Below are positions 1-11,629 of a DNA stretch of 64,000 nt, one piece after another. The stretch's first letter is position 1; each line of letters starts with the position of its first letter. Both the position numbers and the translations under genes were made by a program. The stretch comes from Plantago ovata (lineage: Eukaryota; Streptophyta; Magnoliopsida; Lamiales; Plantaginaceae): NCBI GenBank assembly GCA_028274465.1, contig CM051457.1, forward strand, positions 46,904,362 through 46,968,361, read 5' to 3'. The notes under the pieces are model-generated. The model had not been told where the DNA came from. It did not search any database and saw nothing but the letters and a program-made list of their open reading frames with translations.

Positions 1-1955
1 CCCAATGGCTTCTTCATAGACCCGTCCGCCAATTGCACCATGCACTTCATTGGTCTTAAGCCAGACAAACCCGACTCTTCGTACACGTTCAAAGGTATGA
101 CATTCACACCCGCTCCCGTGTCTAGAGTTGCCACTATTCCATCCTTCTTACCCAAGCCGATTTCAACATCAAAGCTCTCTTGGATAGGCACTTCCACCAT
201 ATCCACCAACTCTTCCTCAGACGATGAGTTTTCATTCACTTCTTCCACTATCGCATCAGATTGTGCGACCACTTTCTCTTCCTCAACTACCTTAGGAGGC
301 TCAAGCTCCTCACTCACCTTGCAAGTTTCAGTTATCTTGCAACTTGGCACCTCAACTAGTGCATTGTCTCTCACAACCGTGATCTCCACGGGCAAATCAG
401 TCACCACGGTTATGGCCATAGCCTTCTCCGTGTTTCTGGGAAACTTCCCTTGCTCTCTTCTAGCCTCCCGATCTATCAGCTCTTGCAACTTCTTATGGAG
501 GTTGCTACTACTAGCCTCAAGCTTCTCAACCTGCTGATTGTTAGTAGCTTCATTATGATAGTAATGCTCCATAAACTTATTTGTCTTCAACACAAGATCG
601 TTGAGAGAAGAGACAAGAGGTGAAGGAAGCACCCCTCCACCTTGTGGTCCCGAACTAGCAACCTGAGGTGGAGGTGTAGGATTAGAAGGCGGTGCTCCTT
701 CATACCAATTGTTCCCATAGCTGAGACGACTTCTATCTTGATTAGGCCCATAGGCATTTTGATCCGGGTTGTGAAGATAACCACGGTTGCCTTGATTCTG
801 GTACCCACCCCGGGGCCCACGGTTTTGTGCCCTCACATTGCCATATCCTTGCCCGTAATTCACATCTCCAACTACTTGCTCTCCCTCAGCAGCATACACT
901 TCTTGACGGACATCGTTCGTGATATATTGCTCTCGAGCAAATTCAGACCGGCATAAATAGGCCGGGTGCCCATAGTTCTTGCACACGCCACAAACTTCCG
1001 TAGAAGGAGAAGGAACGCTTTGCCTCAAAGCTTGCTTCACTTCATGGGCGAACCCATCGAAGGCATTTTGTTCTACCACTACCTTGGCCTCACCTCTTTG
1101 CTCCTTTTGGAGCACACGAGCCCTCACATTCCGGTTTTGGGAATTCCGGTACATCATGTCCAGCTTCACTTGGGCATGAGAAGGAAGCAACTCCCCCATA
1201 CTACCTCCACAAATACTATCTTCTTAAGATTGAATCTCAGGATGTAAACCATTGTAAAAGAATTGGAGAAGCTGACCTTTATCATACCCGTTATGTGGGC
1301 ATCGATGATGCAACCCCATGAATCGATCATAGGCCTCGTGGAAAGGCTCATCATACCTCTGCTCGAAGGAGCTAATTTGGCTCTTCATAGCCATTGTCTT
1401 GGAAGCTGGGTAGTAACGCTCCATGAATTTATCAAAACATACATCCCATGTTGTCAAAGACCCGGCCTCCAAAGTATTAAGCCAAGCCTTTGCACTATCG
1501 CCTAGCCCCATAGAAAAGACCTTCATGCGGAGATCATCATCCGTAACACCAGCTCCTGGTCGTCCAAGATGGAGAACAAAGTTCTCGAGCTCATTCAAGT
1601 ATCCTATCACGTCCTCATTAGCCATCCCATAGAATTTGGGAAGTTGTTGGAACATGTGATTCTTGATCTCTAAGTTCCTGGTGGCATCATTGAGGACAAT
1701 TGCTGGTCCTCTAGCCCCAACCGTAGGCTTAGTAAGTGTACGTATGGGTCACTCCGCCATTTCACCTTCCAAGTAAACAGATTCAAGAATTGGCTCCAAA
1801 AGATAAGAAGAAGACTCTTCCCGAATACCAGAAGTGGAAGCTCTAGATGCTACTCCTTCAAACTCGAGATTCAAATTCCTCCTCCTTTGAAACAAACGAT
1901 CGATCTCGTCTACAAAAGGTTCAATAATAGGTCCACCCGTTCGGGTTATAGGCAT
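1..1955 (-). pseudogene. Element E1: Athila-like gag-protease polyprotein, broken and running off the window edge
   Basis: Minus-strand frame starting with MPITRTGG and running to base 1 at the window edge. It would package element RNA (gag) and cleave the polyprotein (retropepsin). Visible in order are a retrotransposon gag core (KNHMFQQLPKFYG near residue 100), a CCHC zinc knuckle CGVCKNYGHPAYLC, a proline-rich linker, and a retropepsin active site DTGAGVNVIPL at about residue 612. Two in-frame stops break it, at 1747-1749 (consistent with CGA to TGA) and at 1224-1226 (consistent with CAA to TAA); the frame below 1223 is open to the edge. It is clearly diverged from the gag-pro of D, E and B. 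The plus-strand ORFs over it are shadows. Athila-type assignment rests on gag resemblance and the tRNA-Asp-like primer site. Confidence 0.85.
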
Positions 1956-2079
1956 GCACTCACCTGAAATACAAGATAGTGAGTATCTCAAGCAAAAAGA
2001 AACAAAAGCAGAAATGAGACAAAGAAGAGATGTTGGCTGAAAAAAAACCAAAACAAAAACACCAACCACAGGAGTTAAG

Positions 2080-2097
2080 TCCCCTGCAACGGAGCCA
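2080..2097 (-). other. E1 primer binding site (tRNA-Asp type)
   Basis: The minus strand reads TGGCTCCGTTGCAGGGGA, 3 nt inside the LTR end. It differs at two positions from the TGGCGCCGTTGCCGGGGA site of elements A, B and E, which is complementary to the 3' end of plant tRNA-Asp and is typical of Athila/Tat elements. Confidence 0.8.
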
Positions 2098-2100
2098 AAT

Positions 2101-3504
2101 TGATGATGTCGTTTTTCACCAATTAAATTTGTTTAAAAGCCTAAGAACACTTATCACTACACAAACTAGAGTGCAATGGCAAGTTGTCCCCGAGTGTCGT
2201 TCTCTCGGGACCTAACGTGGCTTTGCTTGAGGTTTTTGCTAGTAATTTCAGTCAACGAGTTCAAATGTTTATAGAATCGTTTTCTTTGAACAAAGCAACG
2301 AGAAATCAAATTGTTGTAATCAAGTTTGGAAAATGGTTGGTGGTAGAAATCAAATATACATGCATGGGTTACGAATATGCTCACAAGTTCAGTGCGTAAA
2401 ACCTTCGATCAAGTCTGCTAAGCAACTCGTCTAGGTAACTTTCAAGACACACATCATAAAAGACCACTATCAATACTTTAGAGGTGCTTGTCACTAACAC
2501 CATTTATCTAGCATGCTGCAAATCTCTAACATACAATCCTATAGCTTTCATTGACCAAGAGTTTGTCACTATACTCAATTCGAATATATTTTATAGGCAA
2601 CTAAGAATCATATGAAGGAATTTGCAGCAAGATTGAATCACAATCTCATGTAAGCATAAACATAACCCATAGCATGCATATTCTACATTCTACCACCAAC
2701 ACAAAAGATTTAGCTACTCATATTCATCAACATAGACATCAATTCATATGAATAATAATCAGAATACATCATATCAAACTACGAGACAAGAGAGTGATAC
2801 AAGTTACCACCAAAGCTGTCACTAATCGGTGAAAAGCAAAGAAAACCTCTTCCGTGGATGATTACAAAGGATGAATTCCAATAAAAATCTTGAATCCCAA
2901 GCTAAAATACAATGTAATATGAGTTTTCTATGAGTTTTGGGGCTTAGGATCTCTCCAAAACGAAGCTACAGTTCAAAAGATATTCAAAAAATGACTGAAG
3001 ATCAGATCTAAGAAGGAAAATCCGAAAACGTAACCGCTGCCAAGCGGACCGCTTGGAGAAGCCAAGCGGAGCGCTTGGCAAGCGAAGCGCTTTGTCTCTC
3101 CAAGCGCTTCGCTTGGCTTCTGTGCCAAAGCTCCTGGAAAAGGAAGCGGAGCGCTTCACTATTCCAGGCGCTTAGCTTGGCTCCTGGGCAGATTTTTGTC
3201 TTCAAACTCAATCTTTTTGCCCTCGCATGGCCCTCGGGTGCCTTGGACTCATCCTTCTCGATGCTTATTGATGCTCAAACACTTACGAACAAGCCACGGA
3301 GATTGGGGAACTTCAACGGGGCCATTTTTTCTATCAAAAAGGCTCGATTTTAGCTCCAAAAACGCCGTTTCGCACCTAAGTGCCTGAAAATGCAGAAAAC
3401 ACAAAACGTGACACTATTCTACAAAACTAACCAAAAAACAAGGCTATAAGATAGCAAAAGAAGGTAAAAAAGACAAGATGAACGCGTCAAAAATACGTTC
3501 ATCA
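2101..3504 (-). repeat. E1 5' LTR
   Basis: On the minus strand it begins TGATGAACG at 3504 and ends in TCATCA at 2101, next to the primer site. It shares the motif TAGAATAGTGTCACGTTT (3404-3421) with the other Athila-like LTRs here but is otherwise diverged. The sequence beyond 3504 is the 3' module of element D, so E1 inserted into D; the other LTR and target duplication are outside the window. I see no clear TATATATA box of the kind found in the A, B, D and E LTRs. Confidence 0.8.
3035..3185 (-). repeat. GC dyad array in the E1 LTR
   Basis: About six short dyads with AAGCG and CGCTT arms, such as CAAGCGGACCGCTTG, AAGCGGAGCGCTT and AAGCGAAGCGCTT. They occupy the same relative LTR position as the GGGCG/CGCCC dyads of the other elements, but with an A-T pair replacing a G-C pair in the arms. 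Confidence 0.7.
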
Positions 3505-3662
3505 AGTCCTTACTCCAGGTGTACTCTAGCTCCTCCTCTTGGATAATCCACGACGTTGTTGCAAAACCCCTCAGCTCGAACGCACATCTAGCGAGGTCAC
3601 CTTCCTTGACATGGTTCTTCACAGCAATCATACGGGAATGCTCCTTTCCGTTGTTATGGTAC
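3505..3662 (-). pseudogene. Element D module: putative second exon with an unrecognised ORF, cut by the E1 insertion
   Basis: The minus-strand frame contains KEHSRMIAVKNHVKEGDL, ATTSWIIQEEELEYTWSKD and then the E1 LTR. The same frame occurs in element B at 24821-25016 with similar residues, about 11 extra residues in B, and the frame still open, which suggests it once coded. It follows an intron-like stretch ending in AG at 3663. I do not recognise the protein. It could be a captured host exon or a degenerate extra retroelement ORF. Confidence 0.5.
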
Positions 3663-4203
3663 CTTCAAACAGCGGTTAGCACCTCGTATGACACAAAACT
3701 GACTCATGCATATGCTAGTGTAAGAGCGAAACACACAAGTGATAAAATCATCAATCGAGCTCCCCAAACCGTAATGTCTAGCCTAGCTACTTCATCATGC
3801 AACATACCAATGTAACTACTACATGCAATACATCACATTATGCTCTTACTAGACAACCAATACCCTTGATAACAAGGCTCAATTCATACCATAGCAGCGA
3901 AAACTTCTATCATCATAAATCCTCATACTCAACAATTAAGCATTCTATCGTCAAAACCACCAACATTACATCAATAAACTCAATCATAAGCAAGAAATCA
4001 AAGATAAAGACATATTGCAGAACAAGATATATTACCTAGTAGCAAAATACCCAAATCAACAATCATAGCAAAATTGAGCATGCAATTGATAGTAAATAAC
4101 ATGTCTAATCACACAAACAACATACCCATGCATCAAATAAGCATAATTGAAGCTCAAAATAGAAAACCCCCAAATTTGAAAATTAGGGTTCTAAGGATGA
4201 TAC
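3663..4203 (-). other. Intron-like segment in the element D module
   Basis: 541 nt on the minus strand. It begins GTATCA after CAGATCTGAG and ends TTTGAAG before the exon-like frame, with a CTAAC branch-site-like motif near the acceptor. The homologous segment in B is 542 nt (24279-24820) with the same donor context and an AG acceptor. Splicing is inferred from the signals only. Confidence 0.5.
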
Positions 4204-4657
4204 CTCAGATCTGCAAATCTAACGAATTAGGATGAAATCTGTTCGGATAGGATGATAGATCATGTAATAGGCTTCGATTTAAGCAAAAGAACACTAAATT
4301 TGGTAAAGAAATGAAGAAGTTATGAAGATTTGAAGATGAAATCGCGTTTTTCGGGTTTTTTGGGAGGAGGAATGATGAAATATGAAGAAAATGAGGTTTT
4401 GGGGAAGAAATCCGCGTTTTTGAAGATCTGGAGCCGTGGGGCGGTTCGCCCCGTGCTCCCCAATGCGGGGAGACGGGTCCCGTCGTCAGAAAATGCGGTT
4501 TTTAATCCCCGAAACCAATTTTTTTCAAATAACCACTCGAAAAATCTCACTCAAACATAAGCATATACGACACAGACATGAACAAATTCGCATACGAGAA
4601 CCAAATAGTTCAAGAATGAAATGCATGCAGAAAAGCAGTAAAGAAAGCGATAAAAAT
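4204..4657 (-). other. Element D leader and internal GC dyad array
   Basis: No coding frame. Read on the minus strand, after the gag-pro terminal hairpin comes a short AT-rich stretch, then GC dyads (about 4433-4490: TGGGGCGGTTCGCCCCG and two weaker CCCGTCTCC/CGGGGAG units). A C/T-rich stretch resembling a plant 5' leader follows, up to the GAG|GT donor. The order is the same as in B at 23782-24278. Confidence 0.55.
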
Positions 4658-4675
4658 TCCGGGTTGCCTCCCGGA
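4658..4675 (-). other. Hairpin TCCGGG-AGGCAA-CCCGGA downstream of D gag-pro
   Basis: A perfect 6-bp stem with an AGGCAA loop, about 45 nt past the gag-pro stop. The identical 18-mer follows the gag-pro frame in A (15661-15678) and B (23764-23781). Confidence 0.7.
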
Positions 4676-4718
4676 TAGCGTCATTGTTTAAAGTCTTTGA
4701 CTCGACTCCTGTCTGCGC

Positions 4719-6872
4719 CTATCTCTTCTTTTTGCGGGTACTAGGCTTCCCCTTCATTGATCTCCTTTCCATGCCACGAACCTGTGAATAGGAAAGAATA
4801 TAGGTTGCAAGACCACAGTAGTGAGTAGTAATATCAGGCGGTTCAGATGGATCAGGTATGGCTTGCAACACGTGTTGCTTGCCATCCACTTCGATAGTGC
4901 AAGTTCTTTGGTAAATGTCCATCACGGAGCGTAGTTTGGTCAAGAACGTTTGCCCTAAGAGTATGACATCCCCCGTTCCAGGTGCAGACGCCGGCATAAC
5001 TACAAAATTGGTGTATATAGATGCTTCACCAATCTTGATCAACACATTTTTCACAACGCCCTCGGGTCTCATAAAGGATCCATCCGCCAGTTGCACAATA
5101 GCCCTTTGATCAGATAGTTTTCCAAGGTTGCTCTTTTCAAACACATTCAAAGGAATTATGTTCGAGTAGGATCCCGTGTCTAGTGTGGCACGGACATCTT
5201 CAAGCTCACCAATCCCTACCATAACATCGAAAATTTTAGGGAGTGGTTCGGGATCCTCTTGCTCCTCATCACTTGTGTCAGAACCAAGGTCCTTCTCTTA
5301 TTCCTCAGCCTGTAGAAGTTCATCCTTCATGCAACACTCGCACCTAACAACCTTCCTGATGGTGATCTCGTCAGGTACATCACCAGCCAATGTAATTGCA
5401 TTTGACTTCACAGTGTTGCTAGGCAGTTTGCCTTGTTCCCTACTTGCTCCTCGGTCGATCAATTCTTGCATCTTTTGATGGGCAAGCCAAGTGCTCTCTT
5501 CCAACCTATCGAGCCTTGCCCTAGTCTTCTCAGAATCTTCTTCATAACGTTTGAGAAAACTTTGTGTATGATCGACCATCTTTTGCAAGTTCTCCATCAG
5601 TTGAGCCGACTTCGACTTCGGTGGCTCTTTCGGAGAGGGGTTTTCGTAGTGATCATTACCATAGTTCAGCCTACTACGGTCTTGGTTAGGTCCATAAGTT
5701 TGGTTAGCCGGTGCATATCCTTGATTGTTTCGGAATCCTCTTTTCCAAAATCCACCTCGAGGGTTCCTACCGTCTTGTCCGTAGCTAACTTCTTGAGTAC
5801 CAAACTTCGTAGCAAAGGCTTCTTCTTCGCCTCCTAGAGCCCAGTTGCGATCATCGTATGCCAGCTCCGATCTACACATATGAGCCCCATGCCCATAGTT
5901 CTTGCATATTCGGCATACTTCGTTCAAAACAGTTGTTCCGGTGGCGCTCTTGAGGACTTGCTTCAATTCGTTGGTAAAGCACTCGAATTGATCCCCATTC
6001 CCCCTATACATAGGGGCTTCTTGAGTCGGTGGAGCTTCAGGTCCACGTCTCCTAACCATTGCTCTTAGGTCCTTGAACTGCGAACCCTTAGCAAGCCTTT
6101 CGAAAACTGCCCAGACGGCTTCTGCGGTTTCCTCCCAAATATTGCCTCGGCATTGGAAATCCACCACTTGTTGGTTCTCGAAGGTTAGTCAATTGTAGAA
6201 GTGTTGGACTAGGTCAGAAAGTTCAAAACCATGGTGAGGGAACTTGTTCGTGAGATCTTGGAACCTCTCGAACACGGTGTAGATGGTCTCATTATAGTCC
6301 TGCTTGAATCGAGTGATCTGCGCCTTTAGCGCGGTAGTCAAGGTGTGAGGGAAGTATTTCTCCATGAAAGCTGAAAAAACCTTCTCCCAAGTGTGCAGCG
6401 AGCCTGCTGGAAGAGAACTTAACCATGACTTGGCTCTGTCGCCAAGTCCCATAGCAAAAACCTTCATCCTCAACTCATCCGTTGTTATGTCAGCTCCGGG
6501 TCGTGGGAGTTGGTTGACGAAATCATCGATACCGTGCAAGTACCCCATCACATCTTCCCTTGATAAGCCATAGAACCTCGGAAGTTGTTGGAATGCGTGG
6601 TTCTTGATCTCCAGATCTCGGGTTGCAGACGAAAGAACAATCGTCGGTCCCCTCATACGATCCTTGGTGGGTTGAACCCATGCCTTCAGTGGTCTAGCTT
6701 CTGCCATTCCGTGGATTTCCTTGAAAAGACTGAGTAGAGATTCAGAGAAATCGGTTTCCTCTATTTCCTCTAGTGCGCGCCTTTCAAGTAGTCGCCTTCT
6801 TTGGTGGTAGACTCTATCGATCTCAGCAATTGATTCAGCAAGCGGTGTTCCTGCAGAACGTGTATGCGGCAT
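4719..6872 (-). pseudogene. Element D: gag-protease polyprotein, no pol downstream
   Basis: One minus-strand frame of about 718 codons starting MPHTRSAGTPLAES. It contains a gag core (KNHAFQQLPRFYGLSREDV), a CCHC knuckle CRICKNYGHGAHMC, and a retropepsin site LDTGSYSNIIPL with the catalytic Asp at about residue 565. It ends in a basic tail, SMKGKPSTRKKKR, and then a stop. Two in-frame stops at 6189-6191 (in FYNGLTF, consistent with GGA to TGA) and 5298-5300 (GAA to TAA) inactivate it. The C-terminus matches B and A, so ending after protease is a family property rather than a break. Nothing after it encodes reverse transcriptase or integrase. Confidence 0.88.
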
Positions 6873-6951
6873 ACACAATCTGAAACAGACTAGGAAAGCA
6901 GTATCAGAGAGAGATTAAAAAGGAAAACTAAAACTAGTAGAATTAGGAATC

Positions 6952-7841
6952 TAAAGCTGTGTTCCGTAATTATTCAACACTATGAAGATAATTGGTCTGA
7001 TGGTCGACAAGTGTCCAATTGTGCATAATAATTAATACAACATACGAGAATTTAGGCTGTGCCTGATCAACAAAATAAAGCAATGACACGGAGTATAATG
7101 CGCGATATAGCCATTAGCATGATTATCTTCCATTCGCTAAGAATTCACATACTACCACCAACGATAAGTTTAGCTACTCATAATAGGCATGCAATCAATA
7201 GAAATCATAGAAGAAAACATATTGAAAGATATATAAAATAAGTAGATTAAACTGTAAGATACAAGTTACCGAAGGTTGTCAATCTCCGAAGAATTGCGAT
7301 CCTACGAGCTCCAATCCGCTATGAAAAAGTATCCCCTAAGCTATGGAACTCCCAGGACAGGCCCCGGGAAGTTCCTACCTAAAACTATAGAGAGAGGTGA
7401 GAAAGTAGGTCTGGAAAGATATGATTTTCGGAGAAAACTGAGCAACTATATATAGGCCCCGAAATACTGTGGGGCGGTTCGCCCCAGAGAATTTCTCGCG
7501 GAATTCCGCGTTTTCGACGCGCTTTTGGATTTCTTCCCCTTTTCGGACTCGGTTTCTGACTTCTAGTAGCCTTCTAACCTCAAGATTCGGCCCCTAGACT
7601 TCAAATCCCATCCGGAAACCTTCAGATACTCCAAATAGGCTTCTGGAACACCAATTCCTTGTCAACTTCAATATAATTGCCCGGAAATCTTCGAATTTCA
7701 ACTAAAACCTGTAAAATAAATTCTAAAGGGAAACGTGACACTATTCTAATAAAATGCATTAAAATATAGTTAAATTAACATAGAGGATAGCTAAAATAGG
7801 TGAAAAGGACTCGAATGAAAGTGTAAAATACACATTCATCA
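6952..7841 (-). repeat. D 5' LTR, truncated at its U5 end
   Basis: On the minus strand it begins TGATGAATG at 7841 and carries TAGAATAGTGTCACGTTT (7731-7748), a single dyad TGGGGCGGTTCGCCCCA (7470-7486) and a TATATATA box (7447-7454). The U5 end, primer site and part of the gag leader are missing: LTR sequence joins leader sequence near 6950. D therefore cannot prime reverse transcription. It interrupts E gag-pro at 7842, so D inserted into E. Confidence 0.85.
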
Positions 7842-9485
7842 CCTTAACGTCGAAACTTTGAGGGAGTGGCTCGGGATCCTCTTGCTCCTCTTCACTCTCA
7901 TCAGAACCAAGGTCCTTCTCTTCTTCCTTGGATAGTGGGGGTTCTTCATTCTTGCAACACTCGCACTTAGCAACCTTCTTGATGGTGATTTCAACAGGTA
8001 GATCACCCACCAAGGTAATGGACATCGACTTCTCAGTGTTGCTAGGCAGCTTGCCTTGCTTCCTACTTGCTCCTCGGTCAATCAACTCTTGCATCTTTTG
8101 ATGGGCAAGCCTAGTGCTCTCTTCCAATCGATCAAGCCTTGCCCTAGTCTTCTGAGAATCTTCTACATAACGTTTGAGAAAACTTTGGGTGTGACCAACC
8201 ATCATTTGCAAGTTCTCCATCAGTAGAGCTGTCTTCGACTTCGGTTGCTCTTTCGGAGCGGGATTTTCGCAGTGATCATTACCATAGTTAAGCCTACTAC
8301 GGTCTTGGTTTGGGCCATAAGTTTGGCTATCCGATGCATATCCTTGATTGTTTCGGAACCTTCTTCTCCAAAATCCACCTCGAGGATTCCTACCGTCTTG
8401 TCCGTAGCTAACTTCTTGAGTACCAAACTTCGTAGCAAAGGCTTCTTCTTCGCCTCCTAGAGCCCAGTTGCGATCATCGTATCCCAGCTCCGATCTACAC
8501 ATATGAGCCCCATGCCCATAGTTCTTGCATATTCGGCAAACTTCGTTCGACACAGATGTTCCAGTGGCGCTCCTGAGGACTTGCTTCAATTCGTTGGTAA
8601 AGAACTCGAATCGATCCCCATTCCCCCCATACATAGGGGCTTCTTGAGTAGGTGGAGCTTCAGGTCCACGTCTCCTAACCATTGCTCTTGGATCCTTGAA
8701 TTGCGACCCCTTAGCAAGCCTTTCAAAAACCGCCCAGACGGCTTCCGCGGTTTCCTCCCAAATATTGCCACGGCATTGGAAATCCACCACTTGTTGGTTC
8801 TCGAAGGTTAGTCCATTGTAGAAGTGTTGGAATAGATCTGAAAGCTCAAAACCATGGTGAGGGCACTTGTTCATGAGGTCTTGGAACCTCTCAAACGCGG
8901 TGTAGATGGTCTCATCATAGTCTTGTTTGAACCCAGTGATTTTCGCCTTAAGCGCGGTAGTAAAGGTGTGAGGGAAGTATTTTTCCATGAAAGCTGAAAA
9001 AACCTTCTCCCAAGTGTCCAGCGAGCCCGCTGGTAGAGAACTCAACCATGACTTGGCTCTATCGCCAAGTCCCATAGCAAAAACCTTCATCCTCAACTCG
9101 TCCGTTGTTATGTCAGCTCCGGGTCGTGGGAGTTGGTTGATGAAATCATCGATATCGTGCAAGTACCCCATCACATCTTCCCTTGCTAAGCCATAGAACC
9201 TCGAAAGTTGTTGGAATGCGTGGTTCTTGATTTCCAGATCTCGAGTTGCAGACGAAAGAACAATCGCCGGTCCCCTCATACGATCTTTGGAGGTTGAACC
9301 CATGCTTTCATGGTCTAGCTTCTGCCATTCCGTCAATTTCCTTAAAAAGACTGTGTAGAGATTCAGAGAAATCGGTATCCTCTGTTTCCTCTGTTTCCTT
9401 AAAAAGTCGCGTTCTTTGGTAGTAGACTCTGTCGATCTCAACAATTGAATCAGCAAGCGGTGTTACTCTATCGTGTATGTCGCAT
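7842..9485 (-). pseudogene. Element E: gag-protease polyprotein, 3' part cut off by D
   Basis: The gag core, the zinc knuckle CRICKNYGHGAHMC and the acidic linker up to EPLPQSFDVK are present; the frame then runs into the D LTR, so the protease is missing here. The start is degenerate. The expected MPHTRSR region reads MRHTR followed by a stop, and a long frame from 9456 enters gag only after a frame change near GSTSKDRMRG. It is very similar to D and B gag. The displaced protease would lie left of the window. Confidence 0.85.
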
Positions 9486-9609
9486 GCACTATCTGTAACA
9501 AGCTAGAAAAGGAGTATCAGAGAGAGATTAAATAGGAAAATAAAAACAACTAGAACTAGGAATTGTATGATGAAAATATAAAAAAGTTAAACAGAAAAAA
9601 GGAGTATAG

Positions 9610-9627
9610 TCCCCGGCAACGGCGCCA
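9610..9627 (-). other. E primer binding site (tRNA-Asp)
   Basis: The minus strand reads TGGCGCCGTTGCCGGGGA, 3 nt from the LTR end. It is complementary to the 3' end of tRNA-Asp as in Athila/Tat elements. Confidence 0.92.
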
Positions 9628-9630
9628 ATT

Positions 9631-10834
9631 TGATGAACGGGTTTTAGAACTTGTCAGATTCTAGTTAATCAAATAAATTTGTATTGAGCCAAAGGCAATT
9701 CACAACTACAACGAAAACCGTAGTGTAGCGGTAAAATAACCTCGAGTGTCGATCTCTAAGGACTATAACTAGCTTTATCTAATCTAACTTAAGAATATAA
9801 AATCAACAAACTACTTAGCAAAGGTTTTTCTTATCAGATAATGGAGGCTTGTGATAGTATGATCATTCAAAGCATAGCAGGTTAATAATCATGCATGAAG
9901 TACCCGGTTTTGCATAGATATCTTTGATCAATGAATTGTCCAATTGTGTTCCGTTATTATTCAACACTACGAAGATAGAGGTTTTAGATAGATGAAAGAA
10001 ATAAAGCAATAACTCAAAGCCTAATGCGCGATATAGCCATTAGCATAATTATTAACCCTTCGCTAAGAAATCACATACTATCACGAACGAGAAGTTTAGC
10101 TACTCATAGATGTCATGCAATCAACAGAAATCATAGCAAGATTGAATGAAAACATGTTGAAAGATAAATAAATATAAATAGAAAAACTGTAAGATACAAT
10201 GTCCGAAGGTTGTCAATCTCCGAAGAATCGCGATCTTACAAGCTCCAAAACTCTAAGAAAAAGTATCTCCTAAGCTAAGAATCCCCAGAACAGGCTCTGC
10301 AGAATTCCTACCCAAAACTAATGAGAAAGGTGAGAGAAAAGGTCTGGAAAAGTATAAAAAACGGAGAAACTGAGCAACTATATATAGGCATTCGGCAGGT
10401 GTGGGGCGAGTCGCCCCACACACCGGGCGATTCGCCTGGTGTGGGGCGATTCGCCCCACGTCCCGGGCGACTCGCCCGGGAGGTTCTATCGGCTGGAAAC
10501 GCGTTTTCGACGCGTTTTTGGATTTCTTTTCCTTTTCGAACTCGGTTTTTGCCTTCTAGTGACCTTTTAGCCTTCAGACTCGACCCCTAGACTTCAAATC
10601 CTATCCAGAATCTTCTAGATACTCCAATTAGGCCTTCGGAACACCAATTCCTTGTCTACTTCAATATAATTGCCCGAAAAACCTCATTTTTCACCCAAAA
10701 CCTGTAAAATAAAAACTAAAGGGAAACGTGACACTATTCTAATAAAATGCACTGAAATATAGCTAAATTAACATAGAGGATAGCTAAATTGGTGAAAAAA
10801 GACTCAAATGAAAGTGTAAAATACACGTTCATCA
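9631..10834 (-). repeat. E 5' LTR, full length (1204 bp)
   Basis: It begins TGATGAACG at 10834 and ends CGTTCATCA at 9631 on the minus strand, giving 9-bp terminal inverted repeats. Inside are TAGAATAGTGTCACGTTT (10724-10741), four GC dyads (10400-10480) and a TATATATA box (10379-10386). Sequence from 10835 is plus-strand LTR of element H, so E inserted into the H 5' LTR. Confidence 0.92.
10400..10480 (-). repeat. Four GC dyads upstream of the E TATA box
   Basis: Units at 10400-10420, 10423-10439, 10441-10459 and 10462-10480, each GGGCG-NNN-CGCCC or close, with flanking bases also paired. Unit starts are about 20 bp apart. The array sits about 14 bp upstream of TATATATA on the minus strand. 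Confidence 0.88.
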
Positions 10835-11425
10835 GTAGTTAAATTTCTAGTTGGTGATAGTATGTAAATTAATAGCTAGGGTTCATATTTTGCATGATTG
10901 AGTTTCTGAGTCTTTTGCTTGTATAGTTGTTTTATTCGATTCTTTGATCCGACTAAGCCAAAGATCTTCGTATAAAAGTGTTAGAAAACTAGGACAATTC
11001 AAGATCATCGATTCAATATTTATAATTATCAAGTACTGCTTGAACTAAGCCTGACAACCTTAGCCAAGTATTAGTATAGATAGGAAGCTTTCAAAATACA
11101 TGTCTACAAATCTGTCTTTTGGTGTTTGTTAATTCGAATTACTTTTAAAGCAGTACGTGTTGCACTTTCATGCATATTTAGAACCCGATGCTTAGAATGA
11201 GCATTACTATCACCAGCTCTCGTTATATATTGTTAAGTTAAGCTAAGTTGAATTTGTTTTCTGAATTTATATAGTAGTTATTGTAGTTAAAGCTAGTTAA
11301 GTCCCTAGAGATCGACACTCAAGGTCATCTTACCTCTGCACTACGTGTTTTGTGTAGTTGTGAGTTGCCCTTTGGCTTTCAAACAAATTTATTTGGTTGT
11401 TCAAGTCTGACAATCTCGTTCATCA
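10835..11425 (+). repeat. H 5' LTR fragment
   Basis: Plus-strand LTR sequence (GTTGGTGATAGTATGTAAAT, then GAGATCGACACTCAAGGTCA), ending CTCGTTCATCA at 11425. It is homologous to the U5 half of the A LTR. The left part was displaced by E. What follows is AATTGGCG and then unrelated coding sequence, so the primer site is deleted after its first bases. Confidence 0.85.
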
Positions 11426-11629
11426 AATTGGCGTCCGCCCCACAGCTCCAGGGACCTGGACGACCCTAGCTCCCCGATTTCACCGGTCGTCGACGACCTT
11501 CATGATGCGGCGCACATCCTAGCAGTTACCACCAAGACCCCTGAGTTCGAGGAAGCAAACCTACTTCTCCGTGGTGGAAAGGTAACTAAACTCCCTAATT
11601 TTGTACGTCCTAAACATGTTAAATCTACT

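Noticed and set aside
40..537. Plus-strand 165-codon frame rich in Ser/Thr
   Set aside because: It is antisense to the minus-strand gag-pro of E1, whose zinc knuckle and protease motif are clear.
10400..10480. Regularly spaced palindromes resembling a CRISPR array
   Set aside because: Units vary, have no unique spacers, and lie in LTRs of a plant retrotransposon next to a TATA box.
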